The notes under the pieces were generated by a model. The model searched no databases. It was given only the letters and a program-made list of their open reading frames with translations, and was not told where the DNA came from. The position numbers were made by a program, and so were the translations under genes. A stretch of DNA of 5,024 nucleotides from Lachnoclostridium sp. UBA7482. Lineage in GTDB: Bacteria; Bacillota; Clostridia; Lachnospirales; Lachnospiraceae. Positions 1 through 5,024 of this stretch are shown one piece after another. The stretch is taken from the NCBI GenBank assembly GCA_002479645.1, contig DLOO01000074.1, positions 2,864 through 7,887 of the forward strand. Direction: 5' to 3'. Each line of letters begins with the position of its first letter. Position 1 is the first letter of the stretch.

Positions 1-52
1 CGATTGACATTTATGCCACATCGGGACTCTTCCATAGCGGAATAAGGAAAAC
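1..52. other. Unassigned left edge; possible tail of an upstream gene
   Basis: These bases precede a terminator that also works rightward, so a rightward gene may end here. Plus-strand stops lie at 5-7, 43-45 and 78-80, one in each frame. The last falls inside the terminator stem, so the middle one is the best-placed end. The visible part is at most 14 codons and matches nothing I recognise. A leftward ATG at 35 has no ribosome binding site. The edge is left unassigned. Confidence 0.3.
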
Positions 53-110
53 AACCCCTCACCATTTGAACGGTACCTGATTTCAGGTACGACTCAAATG
101 ATGAGGGGTT
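53..110. terminator. Bidirectional rho-independent terminator between convergent units
   Basis: The outer arms AACCCCTCA (53-61) and TGAGGGGTT (102-110) pair perfectly. A second block, ATTTGA (64-69) with TCAAAT (94-99), follows after a 2-nt internal loop. An inner GTACCTGA (73-80) pairs with TCAGGTAC (83-90) around a tiny loop. Rightward, the stem runs into TTTTGTTTATTT. Leftward it is followed by GTTTTCCTT. It sits just beyond the htrA stop codon, so it ends htrA transcription and probably also that of a gene to the left. Confidence 0.9.
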
Positions 111-114
111 TTGT

Positions 115-1662
115 TTATTTCAAATTATCAGGTCTGGAACCAAGCGTAATTTTAAGGCTGACTTCCTTGTAAGCGCCGTCCTCCATACGCTGTATCTTTA
201 CCGTAACCGTGGTTCCCGCCTTGGTGTAACTCAGGAAATTCTCCAAGTCCGCCTGACAGGTTACAATCGTGTTGTCAATCTGCGTGATAATATCACCGGC
301 ATACATGCCGCCCTTTTCCGCCGGGGAGCCCTTCTCCACACGATTTACATAAACACCCTGACTGATTCCCAGAAGTTTTGCATATTCGGAAGAAATGTCC
401 TTACTCCTGTAAATTCCGAGGAACCCATGTTCTTCCTCCGGCAATACTTCGCGGTTACTGAGTTCGGTAATCAAATCCATAATATTGCTGATTGGAATTG
501 CAAATCCCATGCCTTCCACGCTATTGTTACTGTACTTCACCGAATTGATACCGATAACTTCGCCATTGGCATTGAGAAGCGCTCCGCCGCTGTTACCGGG
601 GTTAATTGCAGCATCCGTCTGAATCAGTGTGTAGATGACATTTTCCACCTGAACCTGACGTTCCTTTGCACTGATATAACCAACCGTTACCGACTGTCCG
701 TAACCGAGTGCATTACCGATGGCAATCGCCATCTGACCGATTTTCACATCGTCTGAATTACCGAGTCTGGCAATCCGAATGCTCTTTGCCGTGCTCTCCT
801 GCAATCCCGAGAAGGGAATTGCAACCACTGCCAAATCGGAAGAAGGCTCCGTTCCCTTTACCGTCGCATCCACACTGCTGCCATCCACCAATTCAATGGT
901 AATCTTCTCTGCACCGTTAATTACATGGTTATTCGTAACAATCAGAACCTCGGTCTCATTCTGACCGATAATAATACCGGAGCCCGAACCGCTTGGTTCG
1001 AGTTTTCCGTCCGAACTGCCCCAAAACGGATTGTTATTCGTTTCGTAACAGCTGATTGCTACTACCGCCGGCATCACGCTCTCCACAATCGCCGATACAT
1101 CGACTGCTGAAACCTCGTTGTGCTTTTCATTCACTACCGTATCGGTATTGCTGATATGGTATCCCTCCAACGGGCGCCTCTGGGCATCGTCTTTTTCCTG
1201 CTCCTCAAGCCGCGCCTGACCGCCGTTAGCTCCGAAACGATTCGAGAGTGCCTGAATCCCGACAAACACACCCCCAGCAATTCCGCCAAACAGGATTGCC
1301 GCAACGATAACCATCGATACCTTTTCAAGCAGCCTGCTCTTTTTTCTCGGATTCACCATCGGAGGGTTCGCGGGCTGTACAAACCGGGCAAGATATTCGT
1401 CCTGCTCTTCTGCCGTGTCCTCAACCGGTATTGGGTCCACTAACGGAATTGCTGCCTCCGCCCACGGATCAATCGCATATTTGTCCGGAATCGCTTCCCC
1501 GGTCTTCTGTTCTTCCGAAGTATCCTCTTCCTGCTTAGCAGCTCCGCCGATAAAACCAACGGCATCACTGATAAAATCAACCGTATCGCCCCGCCGCAAG
1601 TCCTCGCCGACAGCGGCATCCGGTTCTATCATCAATCGTTTCTCTTCCTTTTCGTCTGACAT
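115..1662 (-). CDS. htrA: HtrA/DegP-like membrane-anchored trypsin-PDZ serine protease
   Basis: This is a 515-residue S1C-family protease and likely chaperone that degrades misfolded proteins outside the cytoplasmic membrane. Residues 1-110 form an acidic, proline-containing cytoplasmic tail ending in the basic patch RKKSR. One membrane helix follows (about 116-138), then a linker, the trypsin-like domain (about 188-400) and a single PDZ domain (about 412-507). The catalytic triad is intact: His246 in TNNHV, Asp276 in SSDLAVV and Ser358 in GNSGG. The ATG at 1662 is chosen because GGGAGG lies 8 nt upstream. The basic residues before the helix predict an N-in, protease-out topology. The gene is transcribed alone, divergently from the DUF3137-lemA operon, and ends at the terminator at 53-110. 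I could not pick a convincing promoter for it in the intergenic region. The long acidic N-terminal tail is the main departure from a minimal HtrA. The family call is very secure, but natural substrates are unknown. Confidence 0.96.
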   Translation of the reverse strand: MSDEKEEKRLMIEPDAAVGEDLRRGDTVDFISDAVGFIGGAAKQEEDTSEEQKTGEAIPDKYAIDPWAEAAIPLVDPIPVEDTAEEQDEYLARFVQPANPPMVNPRKKSRLLEKVSMVIVAAILFGGIAGGVFVGIQALSNRFGANGGQARLEEQEKDDAQRRPLEGYHISNTDTVVNEKHNEVSAVDVSAIVESVMPAVVAISCYETNNNPFWGSSDGKLEPSGSGSGIIIGQNETEVLIVTNNHVINGAEKITIELVDGSSVDATVKGTEPSSDLAVVAIPFSGLQESTAKSIRIARLGNSDDVKIGQMAIAIGNALGYGQSVTVGYISAKERQVQVENVIYTLIQTDAAINPGNSGGALLNANGEVIGINSVKYSNNSVEGMGFAIPISNIMDLITELSNREVLPEEEHGFLGIYRSKDISSEYAKLLGISQGVYVNRVEKGSPAEKGGMYAGDIITQIDNTIVTCQADLENFLSYTKAGTTVTVKIQRMEDGAYKEVSLKITLGSRPDNLK

Positions 1663-1803
1663 ATAAAATGCCTCCCTTGTTTCTTATGGTCATACTTTAC
1701 CATGAATTTATGAACGAATTGTGTTTTTCCTATAGAAAATACGTGATAAAACCGTGTGTTTTCTTTTTTCCGTAAAAGATTACAAATTTTTTTCAAAAAA
1801 GTG

Positions 1804-1832
1804 TGGTAAATTTGATTTACATATGTTATAAT
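1804..1832 (+). promoter_or_regulatory. Extended -10 promoter of the DUF3137-lemA operon
   Basis: A perfect TATAAT (1827-1832) is preceded by TG at 1824-1825, giving an extended -10 element (TGnTATAAT). The best -35 at 17-bp spacing is TGGTAA (1804-1809), which matches consensus at only three positions. Such weak -35s are typical of extended -10 promoters and of promoters needing an activator. Transcription would start near 1839 and give a leader of about 37 nt before the ATG at 1876. Confidence 0.8.
1806..1820. promoter_or_regulatory. Candidate operator: perfect palindrome GTAAAT-TTG-ATTTAC
   Basis: GTAAAT (1806-1811) and ATTTAC (1815-1820) are perfect inverted repeats around a 3-nt centre. 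The palindrome overlaps the weak -35 and the spacer of the rightward promoter, ending 6 bp before the -10 hexamer. A bound protein there would block RNA polymerase, so a repressor site is the simplest reading. An activator replacing -35 contact is possible. The regulator is not encoded in this window. The arms are AT-rich and only 6 bp, so chance cannot be excluded. Confidence 0.45.
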
Positions 1833-1875
1833 GTGCAAAAGGAAATTATAACCTGTCAATATAGGAGAAAATGCC

Positions 1876-2808
1876 ATGAATGAATCAATTATTGCACTGT
1901 TAGAGGAGGAACGTAAGAAGCTGTTCTTTCCGATTATCGTCTGTATCGCCGCCGGTGTTATCACTTTCTTCACAGCAATCGGTTTGATGTCATCATCAGA
2001 AAGCTGGGGTCTTCGCACCATTAGCTTTCCCCTTTCCTTTTTTTTGGGAGTAATCCTCAGCGTCCTGCTTTATTTTCTCTGGGTAAACCGAAAGATCAGG
2101 AAATACAAAGAGCTCTACAAGGATATGGTAGTCACCAAACAGTTTCGGGAAGTATTTGAAAACTGTTCCTACGAGCCGGAATACGGAATTACCAAAGAGG
2201 AAGTCCGCGCCACCGGTCTTATCATGCTGGGCAATCGCTACAAATCCGAGGATTACCTGTCCGGTACATACAAAAATGTCCGCTTTGAACGCTCGGACGT
2301 CCTAATTCAGAATGAGGAAACGGACGGTCACGGTCACAGCCATACGACCACGTATTTCCAAGGCCGATGGCTCGTATTACAGCCGCCGAAGAGTTTTCAG
2401 ACCACTTTGCAAATTATCCAGAGGGGATTTTCCCATTCAAACCACAAGAAAGGATTTTTTACCCGAAAGGATGAGCGCCGACATGAGGTTGAATTTGAAA
2501 ATGAGACGTTCAATTCTATGTTTACCTGCTACTGCCAGAATGACCAGGAAGCTTATTATCTGATTACCCCTCAGATGCAGGAAGCCATCTTAAAGCTTGT
2601 TCTGCTGATCGACGGAAAGCTCATGATTGGTTTTACCGGTAAACGTATGCATCTTGCCATCCACAACGGAAAGGACGCGTTAGAACCGCCCATCTTCCGT
2701 GCTATTTCTTATCAGAATGATATTCTTGCCACCAAGCAGGAAATCAGAGCAATCACAGATGTCGTTAACATTTTGAATCTGGATCGCGACCTATACAAAA
2801 CCATTTAA
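1876..2808 (+). CDS. DUF3137 family two-TM membrane protein
   Basis: This 310-residue protein carries the DUF3137 (Pfam PF11335) pattern. It has two N-terminal membrane helices (about 18-38 and 50-70), then a basic stretch NRKIRKYK. A large soluble domain includes FQGRWLVLQPPKSF (161-174) and the family-like block FENETFNSMFTCYCQND...EAYYLITPQMQEAI (207-238). Basic residues flank both ends of the helical hairpin, so both termini and the soluble domain should be cytoplasmic. The start at 1876 has AGGAG (1863-1867) 8 nt upstream. An ATG at 1871 is too close to that site and meets TGA after two codons. The gene is first in an operon with lemA, 17 bp downstream, and DUF3137 genes are commonly found beside lemA. 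Its biochemical role is unknown. An unusual loop, GHGHSH (151-156), could bind metal, but this is a guess from composition. The family call is fairly secure by pattern. Confidence 0.85.
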   Translation: MNESIIALLEEERKKLFFPIIVCIAAGVITFFTAIGLMSSSESWGLRTISFPLSFFLGVILSVLLYFLWVNRKIRKYKELYKDMVVTKQFREVFENCSYEPEYGITKEEVRATGLIMLGNRYKSEDYLSGTYKNVRFERSDVLIQNEETDGHGHSHTTTYFQGRWLVLQPPKSFQTTLQIIQRGFSHSNHKKGFFTRKDERRHEVEFENETFNSMFTCYCQNDQEAYYLITPQMQEAILKLVLLIDGKLMIGFTGKRMHLAIHNGKDALEPPIFRAISYQNDILATKQEIRAITDVVNILNLDRDLYKTI

Positions 2809-2825
2809 TTTTAGGAGGGAAAAAT

Positions 2826-3386
2826 ATGACCACTATTATCAGCATTCTTTTTACACTCTTATTACTCGTCGGCGTTATCCTTATCGTATACTACATTTCC
2901 ACCATGAACTCTCTTCGCCGCGCACAGTTAAAAATCAAAGAAGCCCTGTCCGGCATCGACGTTGCACTGACTAAGCGTTACGACACCCTGACTAAGATGG
3001 TCGATGTAGCTAAGGCTTACGCAAAGTACGAGCAGGAAACCATTTTCGGCGCTGTTAAGCTTCGCAAGGGAATGACTATGAACGAGCGTAAGGAAGCCAT
3101 GGCGGATATGGATAACACCCGTTCCAAGCTGAACATTCTGGCTGAGTCCTATCCTCAGCTGGGCGCCAATGAAAACTACCGCCAGCTTCAGGCTGCCATC
3201 CTGGATGTTGAGGAGCATTTGCAGGCTGCACGTCGTGCCTACAACGCAAATGTTACCAAGCTTAATCAGCAGGTTGTTGCTTTCCCTTCCAGCATCATTG
3301 CAGGGATGTGCGGTATCGGTATGGAAGAATATTTTGAAGCAGAAGCATCCAAGAGACAGGATGTTAAAATGGATTTGAACTTCTAA
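2826..3386 (+). CDS. lemA: LemA family membrane protein
   Basis: This is a full-length 186-residue LemA protein. An N-terminal membrane helix (about 4-24) is followed by a long helical domain with the family signatures: SGIDVALTKRYDTLTKMVDVAKAY (42-65), AESYPQLGANENYRQLQ (106-122), RAYNANVTKLNQQVVAFPS (137-155) with following IIAG, and the VKMDLNF-type C-terminus. There is no lipobox cysteine. Arginines and lysines just after the helix predict an N-out topology with the helical domain facing the cytoplasm, though LemA topology has been debated. A strong AGGAGGG (2813-2819) lies 6 nt before the ATG, 17 bp after the DUF3137 stop, so the two genes form one operon. In other Firmicutes LemA is often next to the HtpX metalloprotease. 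Here the nearby protease is HtrA instead. LemA's molecular function is not established. Transcription ends at the hairpin at 3412-3467. Confidence 0.95.
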   Translation: MTTIISILFTLLLLVGVILIVYYISTMNSLRRAQLKIKEALSGIDVALTKRYDTLTKMVDVAKAYAKYEQETIFGAVKLRKGMTMNERKEAMADMDNTRSKLNILAESYPQLGANENYRQLQAAILDVEEHLQAARRAYNANVTKLNQQVVAFPSSIIAGMCGIGMEEYFEAEASKRQDVKMDLNF

Positions 3387-3411
3387 TCCGTAACAGACTC
3401 ATGAAACAAAA

Positions 3412-3467
3412 GCCCCTCGGGTTTTCGTCCGCCAAACCGGTGGTTCAAAGCCCGAGGGGTATTTTTT
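3412..3467. terminator. Bidirectional rho-independent terminator, lemA / phosphatase
   Basis: CCCCTCGGG (3413-3421) pairs perfectly with CCCGAGGGG (3451-3459). The stem is extended inward by T/A pairs (3423-3425 with 3447-3449), and a small inner hairpin forms from AACC (3435-3438) and GGTT (3442-3445). Rightward it is followed by ATTTTTT (3461-3467). Leftward it is followed by CTTTTGTTT. The right T-run overlaps the stop codon of the leftward phosphatase gene. It therefore serves both lemA and the convergent gene. Confidence 0.93.
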
Positions 3468-4200
3468 AATCATGCCGTTCGGATTCATTGTCGTAACACT
3501 CACAGAATCGTGCCGAGAAGGAAGGTTCCTCTCCTGCTGCATATAAATGCGAGGTGTCGCCAAATGCGCTGATACGGAACGATGCCGTCCCTTTTCTGCG
3601 CTCCTCAGTAACAACCGTGGTAACCGACGTCGGCGCCGCACAGGTACCGTGCCACAGAATCATCGGCGATACGTTAATCAAATGCGACAACAGTACGCAT
3701 TCCAGTCCGAAATGGCAGAAGAAAACAAGGGTATCGTTGTTCGGCTCCGTAACCTCGTAGAAATTACCGTCACGCTTATATCCGTGCTTTTCTAACAGCT
3801 TGTCAAACTCCCCTGTCACGCGGTTATATTCCTCACGCATGTCCGTCTCTGCAAATACCGGCATGTCCATCCACTCGTCCTTATGATACAGCTGCGGTTC
3901 CTTGTTCCAGTCCTGCGGAAGCCAGTCCCAGGCAATGGAATCCGCTCCGCCGCGGTCGGGTCGCTTAATCTTCACCGTAAAAAATTCCTTCAGCCACTCA
4001 CACTCCGTTGCGGTGCGTCCGACCTTCTCTAACGTGTAGGCTGCCGTCATCTTCGCGCGTCCAAGCGGCGAAACAAAATACGCTTTCGTATCCACCTTCG
4101 CCATCCTCTCCGCCAGAAGCTTTGCTTCGACCTTTCCCTGCTCCGTCAACGCATCATTTACGTAATCGGGATCGCCGTGTCGAATAATCATAATTTTCAT
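3466..4200 (-). CDS. Histidine phosphatase superfamily (phosphoglycerate mutase-like) protein
   Basis: This is a 244-residue branch-1 histidine phosphatase-like protein. The N-terminal MKIMIIRHGDPDY carries the RHG motif (Arg7, His8, Gly9), in which His8 is the expected phospho-acceptor. SPLGRAKMTA (44-53) supplies the second arginine (Arg48), and FFCHFGLE (160-167) supplies the second catalytic histidine (His163). Glu68 or Glu72 could be the general acid. The core is therefore complete and probably active. The substrate is not evident; these proteins range from phosphosugar and nucleotide phosphatases to broad-specificity enzymes. The insertion between Arg48 and His163, rich in Trp, Asp and Lys, probably forms the substrate cap. 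I chose the ATG at 4200 because AGAGGTG lies 8 nt upstream and the RHG motif then sits at the usual N-terminal position. An in-frame GTG at 4245 would add 15 residues but has no ribosome binding site. The gene follows the glycosylase by 48 bp, possibly on the same transcript. The superfamily call is secure, the substrate open. Confidence 0.93.
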   Translation of the reverse strand: MKIMIIRHGDPDYVNDALTEQGKVEAKLLAERMAKVDTKAYFVSPLGRAKMTAAYTLEKVGRTATECEWLKEFFTVKIKRPDRGGADSIAWDWLPQDWNKEPQLYHKDEWMDMPVFAETDMREEYNRVTGEFDKLLEKHGYKRDGNFYEVTEPNNDTLVFFCHFGLECVLLSHLINVSPMILWHGTCAAPTSVTTVVTEERRKGTASFRISAFGDTSHLYAAGEEPSFSARFCECYDNESERHD

Positions 4201-4248
4201 ACTTTTGTCACCTCTCTTGCTTTCCTTAATTTGTCCTGCTGCCACATT

Positions 4249-4797
4249 TTATAATTTATCATTTTGTTTTTCTGCATCCTTCTGCCCTGTCGTACCGACA
4301 ATCCTTCGGATGACACTCCACTCCTTTGCAAGCCGTTCCACGGAAAATGCTGCATTTGCCGGGCTGGTGGACGGAAGCTTCGCAGCTTCACGCCCTGTTA
4401 ACGGGTAGCTGTACTTATTGTAAAGCCGATAAGCCGTAGCCCCGTTCGTGTAAATCTTCCGGATATCCGCCGCGTCTAAGATGCGCTGCAAATCCGTTGG
4501 TACCACGTTTCGTATACTGCTGTCGGCCGAACCGATAATATCGCATTCTGCAATTACGTCCCAGACTGCAATATGATTGCGAAGCAAAAATGCCTTTTTC
4601 TCTTCCGTCTCCGTCGGAACTGCCTCTCCGAAAAGCAGCGCCAGCACCTTCCAGAAACGATTCTGCTTATGCCCGTAATAAAACTGCTGCTCGCGGGATT
4701 TTACCGAGGGAAATGTTCCGAGAATCAGAATCTCAGACCAACTATCGTAAACCGGTTCAAATTCATGCCGCACATGAAGATATTCCTGACTTGCCAT
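4249..4797 (-). CDS. DNA-deoxyinosine (hypoxanthine) glycosylase, UDG superfamily family 6
   Basis: This 182-residue protein is a base-excision repair glycosylase that removes hypoxanthine, the deamination product of adenine, from DNA. The UDG-fold motifs are visible: ILILGTFPS (23-31) as motif 1, the family-typical YYGHKQNRFWKVL (40-52), AVWDVI (77-82), and LPSTSPAN (141-148) as the C-terminal motif 2. The GTFPS...YY.H..N.FW arrangement distinguishes it from family 1 UNG and family 2 MUG. Asn46 in QNRFW is conserved by pattern. I do not assign a specific catalytic residue. The start at 4797 is preferred because GGAGGAG lies immediately upstream (4808-4802). The in-frame ATG at 4812, which would add MRRRG, has no binding site, lies almost at the predicted transcription start and consumes the Shine-Dalgarno sequence as coding sequence. 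A good promoter sits just upstream. It is first in a likely two-gene unit with the phosphatase. Confidence 0.9.
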   Translation of the reverse strand: MASQEYLHVRHEFEPVYDSWSEILILGTFPSVKSREQQFYYGHKQNRFWKVLALLFGEAVPTETEEKKAFLLRNHIAVWDVIAECDIIGSADSSIRNVVPTDLQRILDAADIRKIYTNGATAYRLYNKYSYPLTGREAAKLPSTSPANAAFSVERLAKEWSVIRRIVGTTGQKDAEKQNDKL

Positions 4798-4801
4798 GCC
4801 T

Positions 4802-4808
4802 CTCCTCC
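4802..4808 (-). promoter_or_regulatory. Ribosome binding site deciding the glycosylase start
   Basis: Read leftward this is GGAGGAG, with its GGAGG core 6 nt before the ATG at 4797. It lies inside the coding sequence if the ATG at 4812 were used, so it argues for the 182-residue product. Confidence 0.8.
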
Positions 4809-4822
4809 GCATTTTTTTATTT

Positions 4823-4851
4823 ATTATAGCATTTCTCTTCTGCGGTTTCCA
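4823..4851 (-). promoter_or_regulatory. Promoter of the glycosylase (and probably phosphatase) unit
   Basis: Read leftward, TGGAAA (4851-4846) and a perfect TATAAT (4828-4823) are separated by 17 bp. This is a good housekeeping sigma-factor promoter with four of six -35 matches. The start of transcription would fall near 4816, giving a leader of about 20 nt that just holds the ribosome binding site of the ATG at 4797. Confidence 0.75.
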
Positions 4852-4883
4852 TCAAAAAATACCGCTTCTTTTTCGTGTATTTT

Positions 4884-4893
4884 ATGGTATAAT
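4884..4893 (+). promoter_or_regulatory. Possible rightward extended -10 (first copy)
   Basis: TGG precedes a perfect TATAAT (4888-4893), giving an extended -10 element. No good -35 lies 16-18 bp upstream (TTCTTT at 4866 is the best). The start would lie inside the first hairpin. It may be a true promoter or only part of the repeat. Confidence 0.35.
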
Positions 4894-4962
4894 GTCGTTA
4901 GACATTATACCGCGCCGAGCGAAGCGAGTGTGCATCGCGAAGCGTATCATGTCTGAAAGACA

Positions 4963-4971
4963 TGGTATAAT
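4963..4971 (+). promoter_or_regulatory. Possible rightward extended -10 (second copy)
   Basis: TGGTATAAT again gives an extended -10 (TATAAT 4966-4971), with the second hairpin occupying the -35/spacer region. Transcription would begin near 4978 and read toward a possible gene start at the window edge. A weak -35 and the repeat context keep confidence low. Confidence 0.35.
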
Positions 4972-4987
4972 GTACGCGAAGGCAAAA

Positions 4988-5024
4988 GTGAGGTTTTCGG
5001 AGCAAACAGGAATACCATGCTTGC
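4988..5024 (+). CDS. Possible start of a rightward gene cut by the window end
   Basis: Two starts are conceivable. A GTG at 4988 follows a weak GAAGG (4978-4982) and opens a frame reading VRFSEQTGIPCL to the edge. An ATG at 5017 in another frame follows AGGAA (5008-5012). The first frame is open back through the repeat element to an ATG at 4892, but no upstream start there has a ribosome binding site. Too little is visible to recognise a product. It is recorded only because two promoter-like boxes point this way. Confidence 0.2.
   Translation, partial: MRFSEQTGIPCL

Larger units (their letters stand above)
1663..1875. promoter_or_regulatory. AT-rich divergent intergenic region, htrA / DUF3137-lemA
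   Basis: This 213-bp spacer separates the two divergent start codons. It contains the htrA ribosome binding site (1671-1676, read leftward), A/T tracts at about 1769-1800 that could act as UP-like or bent DNA, the rightward promoter and palindrome described separately, and the DUF3137 ribosome binding site. A loose inverted repeat CAAATTT (1783-1789) / AAATTTG (1808-1814) is also present. No leftward -35/-10 pair for htrA matched consensus well enough to call. Short ATGAA repeats at 1702 and 1710 lie on the htrA side. Confidence 0.7.
4884..4975. repeat. Repeat-rich intergenic element with alternating GGTATAATGT copies
   Basis: GGTATAATGT occurs three times: rightward at 4886-4895, leftward at 4911-4902 and rightward at 4964-4973. 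The 12-mer ATGGTATAATGT is directly repeated at 4884 and 4962, 78 bp apart. The first two copies form a perfect 11-bp hairpin (4886-4896 / 4901-4911, 4-nt loop). A second hairpin is CATGTCT-GAA-AGACATG (4948-4964). Between them is a GC-rich core with GCGAAGCG repeated at 4919 and 4937. Copies two and three are also 10-bp inverted ends of a 72-bp unit (4902-4973), a layout like small dispersed palindromic or MITE-like elements. No transposase is present. Dispersal cannot be tested from one copy. Confidence 0.6.

Noticed and set aside
53..110. The long hairpin considered as a riboswitch or small RNA
   Set aside because: The perfect GC-rich stem flanked by T-runs on both strands next to a stop codon is fully explained as a bidirectional terminator.
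1689..1718. A leftward htrA promoter, TTCGTT-18-TATGAC
   Set aside because: The -35 matches consensus at only two positions and the -10 is mediocre, so it was not called.
1632..2021. A leftward 129-codon open frame spanning the htrA/DUF3137 intergenic region
   Set aside because: It overlaps the htrA start and the DUF3137 N-terminus, covers promoter sequence, has no domain-like pattern and is very AT-driven. It is a shadow frame.
3399..3641. A leftward 80-codon frame and rightward frames at 3547-3795 within the phosphatase
   Set aside because: All overlap the phosphatase in other frames. The Arg-rich composition is typical of out-of-frame translation.
4251..4260. A leftward TATAAA-like box between the glycosylase and the phosphatase
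   Set aside because: It is AT-rich sequence just after the stop codon with no matching -35, so co-transcription from the upstream promoter is simpler.
4573..4956. A rightward 127-codon open frame across the glycosylase gene and into the repeat
   Set aside because: It runs antisense to a well-supported gene with clear UDG motifs, and its apparent protein has no recognisable features.
4884..4975. The repeats considered as a CRISPR array
   Set aside because: There are only two direct copies of a 12-mer and no regular repeat-spacer units. The inverted-repeat structure does not fit an array.

Overview
The window looks like a piece of chromosome from a low-to-moderate GC anaerobic Firmicute, most likely a Clostridia/Lachnospiraceae-type organism. 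The reasons are strong AGGAGG-type ribosome binding sites before most genes, Bacillota-like TATAAT promoters, long hairpin-plus-T-tract terminators, a membrane-anchored HtrA with a cytoplasmic tail, and the pairing of a DUF3137 protein with LemA. The placement is an inference from style and gene content. No rRNA or other phylogenetic marker is present.

Layout. From the left, a few dozen bases of unassigned sequence lead into a strong bidirectional terminator (53-110). Next is a leftward htrA/degP-like membrane serine protease gene (1662 to 115). A 213-bp AT-rich divergent intergenic region (1663-1875) holds a clear rightward extended -10 promoter with a 15-bp perfect palindrome over its -35/spacer. 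Rightward, a two-gene operon follows: a two-TM DUF3137 protein (1876-2808) and a LemA family protein (2826-3386). It ends at a second bidirectional terminator (3412-3467). That terminator is shared with a convergent leftward pair: a histidine-phosphatase-superfamily protein (4200 to 3466) and, upstream of it, a family-6 UDG-superfamily DNA-deoxyinosine/hypoxanthine glycosylase (4797 to 4249) with its own well-formed promoter. The right end (4884-4975) is a compact, GC-contrasting, repeat-rich segment. It carries three copies of GGTATAATGT in +/-/+ orientation, two hairpins and GCGAAGCG direct repeats. It is probably a small dispersed intergenic element and/or a tandem promoter for a gene just beyond the window.

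How the genes relate. HtrA (extracytoplasmic protease) and the DUF3137-LemA pair (membrane proteins of unknown biochemical role) face each other across one control region. This suggests, without proving, a membrane-quality or envelope-stress neighbourhood. The glycosylase is a base-excision repair enzyme for deaminated adenine. The phosphatase behind it may share its transcript, but its substrate cannot be read from the sequence. Nothing here is clearly mobile, phage-derived or CRISPR-related. The core genes are ordinary chromosomal genes, and the least explained sequences are the right-end repeat segment and the palindrome in the divergent promoter.
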